DNA of 64,000 nucleotides, taken from Planctomycetota bacterium (GTDB lineage Bacteria > Planctomycetota > UBA1135 > JACQFD01). Positions 62,437-64,000 of the stretch are shown one piece after another. The notes below the pieces were generated by a model that was not told the DNA's origin, ran no database searches, and saw nothing but the letters and a program-made list of their open reading frames with translations. Each line of letters opens with the position of its first letter. The first letter of the stretch is position 1. The stretch lies in contig JAEUHX010000034.1 in assembly GCA_016792805.1 (NCBI GenBank), positions 1 to 64,000 of the forward strand. The letters run 5' to 3'. The position numbers and the translations under genes were made by a program.

Positions 62437-63018
62437 ATGGCCCAGCATCGACCGTCCATAGCCACTTACTATTCGTTACTTCAGAGCCTTCTTGTGGCAA
62501 CGCCAACTATTTTTTGTAGCTCCTGCGCGGCGGACCCGGCCATTTCGAATGCGCCTGCCACTTATGAGCTTGTGGCAGTCGGCTCATTCGTCGAGTTCCC
62601 CGAGTCCGACCTCGCGGATCGGATTCTCCATGCTACGCACCAAGAGGGGCTCGAGCCCATCCTGATCCATGAAATGGGTTGGACGGGGATTCTTGCATTC
62701 CGAGATGAAGCGACCCGCGCGGTCGTGCTGCTCTCCACGTGTGAGCGAGTTTATCTCGCGCGGGAGCCTGTAGATTCGAATTCCACTCGTATCCTAGGCC
62801 GAGTTGCCGGCGCAGCAGCGAAAGGGTGCAGTCCTAGGCCTGACGTCAGTCCGACTCAGGCCGCGGTGCCTCGTACCATCAGGCTGGTTCAAACTCAGAA
62901 CGTCAGCCTTCGGCGAACGCGGCGTGCAGTCTGGAGTCGACGCTGGACCCATCGGATTATCAATTCTTTCGCCAGAGATCTCTTAGTTCGGATCTTACAT
63001 CACTGGCGGATACTGTGA
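62437..63018 (+). CDS. Hypothetical secreted or lipoprotein-like protein
   Basis: A 193-residue frame from ATG 62437. The start has a hydrophobic stretch (SLLQSLLVATPTIFCSSCAA) with cysteines suited to a lipoprotein leader. ELVAVGSFVEFPESDLADRI and LEPILIHEMGWTGILAFRDE look like real alpha/beta sequence; the part after residue 140 is Arg-rich and doubtful, and the last 59 bases overlap the convergent gene. The true end may be earlier through a frameshift. The longer frame from 61447 is antisense to DUF1800 and rejected. Confidence 0.4.
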   Translation: MAQHRPSIATYYSLLQSLLVATPTIFCSSCAADPAISNAPATYELVAVGSFVEFPESDLADRILHATHQEGLEPILIHEMGWTGILAFRDEATRAVVLLSTCERVYLAREPVDSNSTRILGRVAGAAAKGCSPRPDVSPTQAAVPRTIRLVQTQNVSLRRTRRAVWSRRWTHRIINSFARDLLVRILHHWRIL

Positions 63019-64000
63019 AGATCGTCGAGTTTTTCTCGAATCGCTGTGAAATGATCCGGTAGGCCGCAAAGGTCTCAAGTAAACTCCGTGATTGCGGAGA
63101 TGCATGAACGTCAAAAACTGAAATCGAGAGCGCGCGGAGTCTACGCTCATAGTACAGTCCGTCAAGAAGATCTGCACCGCTAAGTACCAGTGTGAAATGC
63201 TGATTATGAAGCCACCAAGGCATGACGTTAATCTCGATCGAGTGATCCTCGTATCTCCTCGTGAGTTCGTTTGCATAGATGGGATCAGCAACGATAAGGT
63301 GAAGGTGTTTTCGAGGCTTGAGTGAGATCGCGTGAGAAATTCGATCTTCCAGCAGCCACTGCCCCGACTCTGCAACAACTAGAAGTCGATTCCAGCCTCG
63401 TGATTGCAGTATGGATAGAGTTCGGAGTTTGAATGCCGTGAGTGTTGGGAGATAGCTAGTTAGTCCGAATGGCCTGGAGAATCGGCCTTTCCGCGGATGC
63501 TCGGTCTCGACTTCGTCCCCGTCATACATCGCCATCAGAGTTTTTCGTGGGAGGCGAGCCAGTCTATCCCAATGCAGGCTTGATTGCGGAGAAAGCGCCG
63601 CTTTCATTTTCGCCATGAAGCCGCCGAGCTGCCTCATGAATCTCGAGCGGCTTGTAATGAGTGTTGTCCGGGATGAAGTGTCGATGTGGTCCAGGATTCG
63701 ATAAGCCTGTCGACCATAGCTTTTCGGCTCCTCAACGAGTCCAAGAATGTCGCAGTAATTGGAAAGATCCCTGGGCGCCCTTGGGTCCACCTCTTGAAGC
63801 CGGGAGAAATAGTAACCAGCCCTCCCATTGGTCAATTGTGCAATATTAATGAAGCCTTTGGCCTTTGCGATGGCCAATCCAACCTCGACTACCACACGAT
63901 CGCCTAGATAAGAATCAAGACCTTCGCCTTCGTCAAGTGGGCTTGTGATTGACGATCCAAGTAGCGCGGAGACAAATCGATGGCGCTCGACTCCTCGAGG
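62960..64000 (-). CDS. Hypothetical protein, 5' end beyond the window
   Basis: The frame is open from its stop at 62960 to the right edge: although a GTG at 63895 begins a 311-residue frame, the codons upstream of it stay open and protein-like (SPLDEGEGLDSYLGDRVVVE), so the gene is longer. It reads FINIAQLTNGRAGYYFSRLQ, then a basic helical middle, then LLVVAESGQWLLEDRISHAI and INVMPWWLHNQHFTLVLSGA. The late WWLHNQHF and YYERRLRALSISVFDV segments vaguely recall phospholipase-D-like C-terminal parts in transcription or defence proteins; this is a weak likeness. Base composition is markedly less GC-rich than the core, suggesting an accessory region. Confidence 0.7.
   Translation of the reverse strand, partial: PRGVERHRFVSALLGSSITSPLDEGEGLDSYLGDRVVVEVGLAIAKAKGFINIAQLTNGRAGYYFSRLQEVDPRAPRDLSNYCDILGLVEEPKSYGRQAYRILDHIDTSSRTTLITSRSRFMRQLGGFMAKMKAALSPQSSLHWDRLARLPRKTLMAMYDGDEVETEHPRKGRFSRPFGLTSYLPTLTAFKLRTLSILQSRGWNRLLVVAESGQWLLEDRISHAISLKPRKHLHLIVADPIYANELTRRYEDHSIEINVMPWWLHNQHFTLVLSGADLLDGLYYERRLRALSISVFDVHASPQSRSLLETFAAYRIISQRFEKNSTIFTVSASDVRSELRDLWRKN

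Overview
The window is high-GC bacterial chromosome. The gene content best fits a planctomycete-type (PVM superphylum) bacterium: three secreted FG-GAP/VCBS repeat proteins sharing a Gly-Thr-Pro-Gly-Cys module, two DUF1501 proteins partnered with a DUF1549/DUF1553-type and a DUF1800 protein, bacterial microcompartment (BMC) shell genes, and many hypothetical secreted proteins. A complete rod-shape operon (mreBCD, mrdA, rodA) argues against the Pirellula/Planctomyces core, where these genes are largely missing, and for a deeper lineage. This is inference from gene content; there is no rRNA or other taxonomic marker.

Layout. 1-9 kb: a gene cut by the left edge, a family-2 glycosyltransferase, a hypothetical/lipoprotein pair, a repeat-filled gap, an O-antigen-ligase/TPR protein, then ftsY, nusB and ribH on the minus strand facing a YdjM-type membrane protein. 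9-14.5 kb: two large FG-GAP proteins. 14.6-22.8 kb: an RND efflux operon with one periplasmic adaptor and two permeases. 23-27 kb: small secreted or unknown proteins and a three-gene cassette (TIGR04255 protein, HTH protein, unknown protein) joined by 4-nt overlaps, followed by a repeat block. 28-39 kb: moeA, lnt, a membrane-anchored coiled-coil protein, a 57-residue membrane protein, and the mre/mrd shape operon. 39-41.7 kb: a decayed region with an S41 peptidase pseudogene and an ECF sigma factor broken by a small inverted-repeat element. 41.9-45.9 kb: a compact BMC locus (zinc-ribbon membrane protein, CoA-acylating aldehyde dehydrogenase with a long tail, one BMC-H and two BMC-T shell proteins). 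46-49 kb: DUF1549-type and DUF1501 secreted proteins. 49.3-55.4 kb: a tightly packed run of an unknown protein, a GMC oxidoreductase with a four-cysteine motif, a GH3-family enzyme, a multi-pass membrane protein and a beta-helix protein. 55.6-58.2 kb: a third FG-GAP protein. 58.3-59.6 kb: an AT-richer stretch with an inverted-repeat-bounded element and a DUF4282 protein. 59.6-62.2 kb: DUF1501 and DUF1800 on the minus strand. 62.4-64 kb: lower-GC genes, the last open at the right edge.

Two repeat families link distant gaps. A palindrome-rich repeat occurs near 2.8-3.0 kb (inverted and direct copies) and at 26.75 kb. A 160-190 bp MITE-like element with GGAGGACGTT-type inverted ends occurs at 26.87 kb and 41.09 kb, with a diverged inverted copy at 41.47 kb and a lone end at 9.03 kb; the 41.09 kb copy has split the sigma factor gene. 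The items most worth follow-up are the MITE family, the BMC locus with its tailed dehydrogenase, the coupled TIGR04255 cassette and the GMC/GH3 cluster. All family assignments were made by reading the sequence, without database searches.
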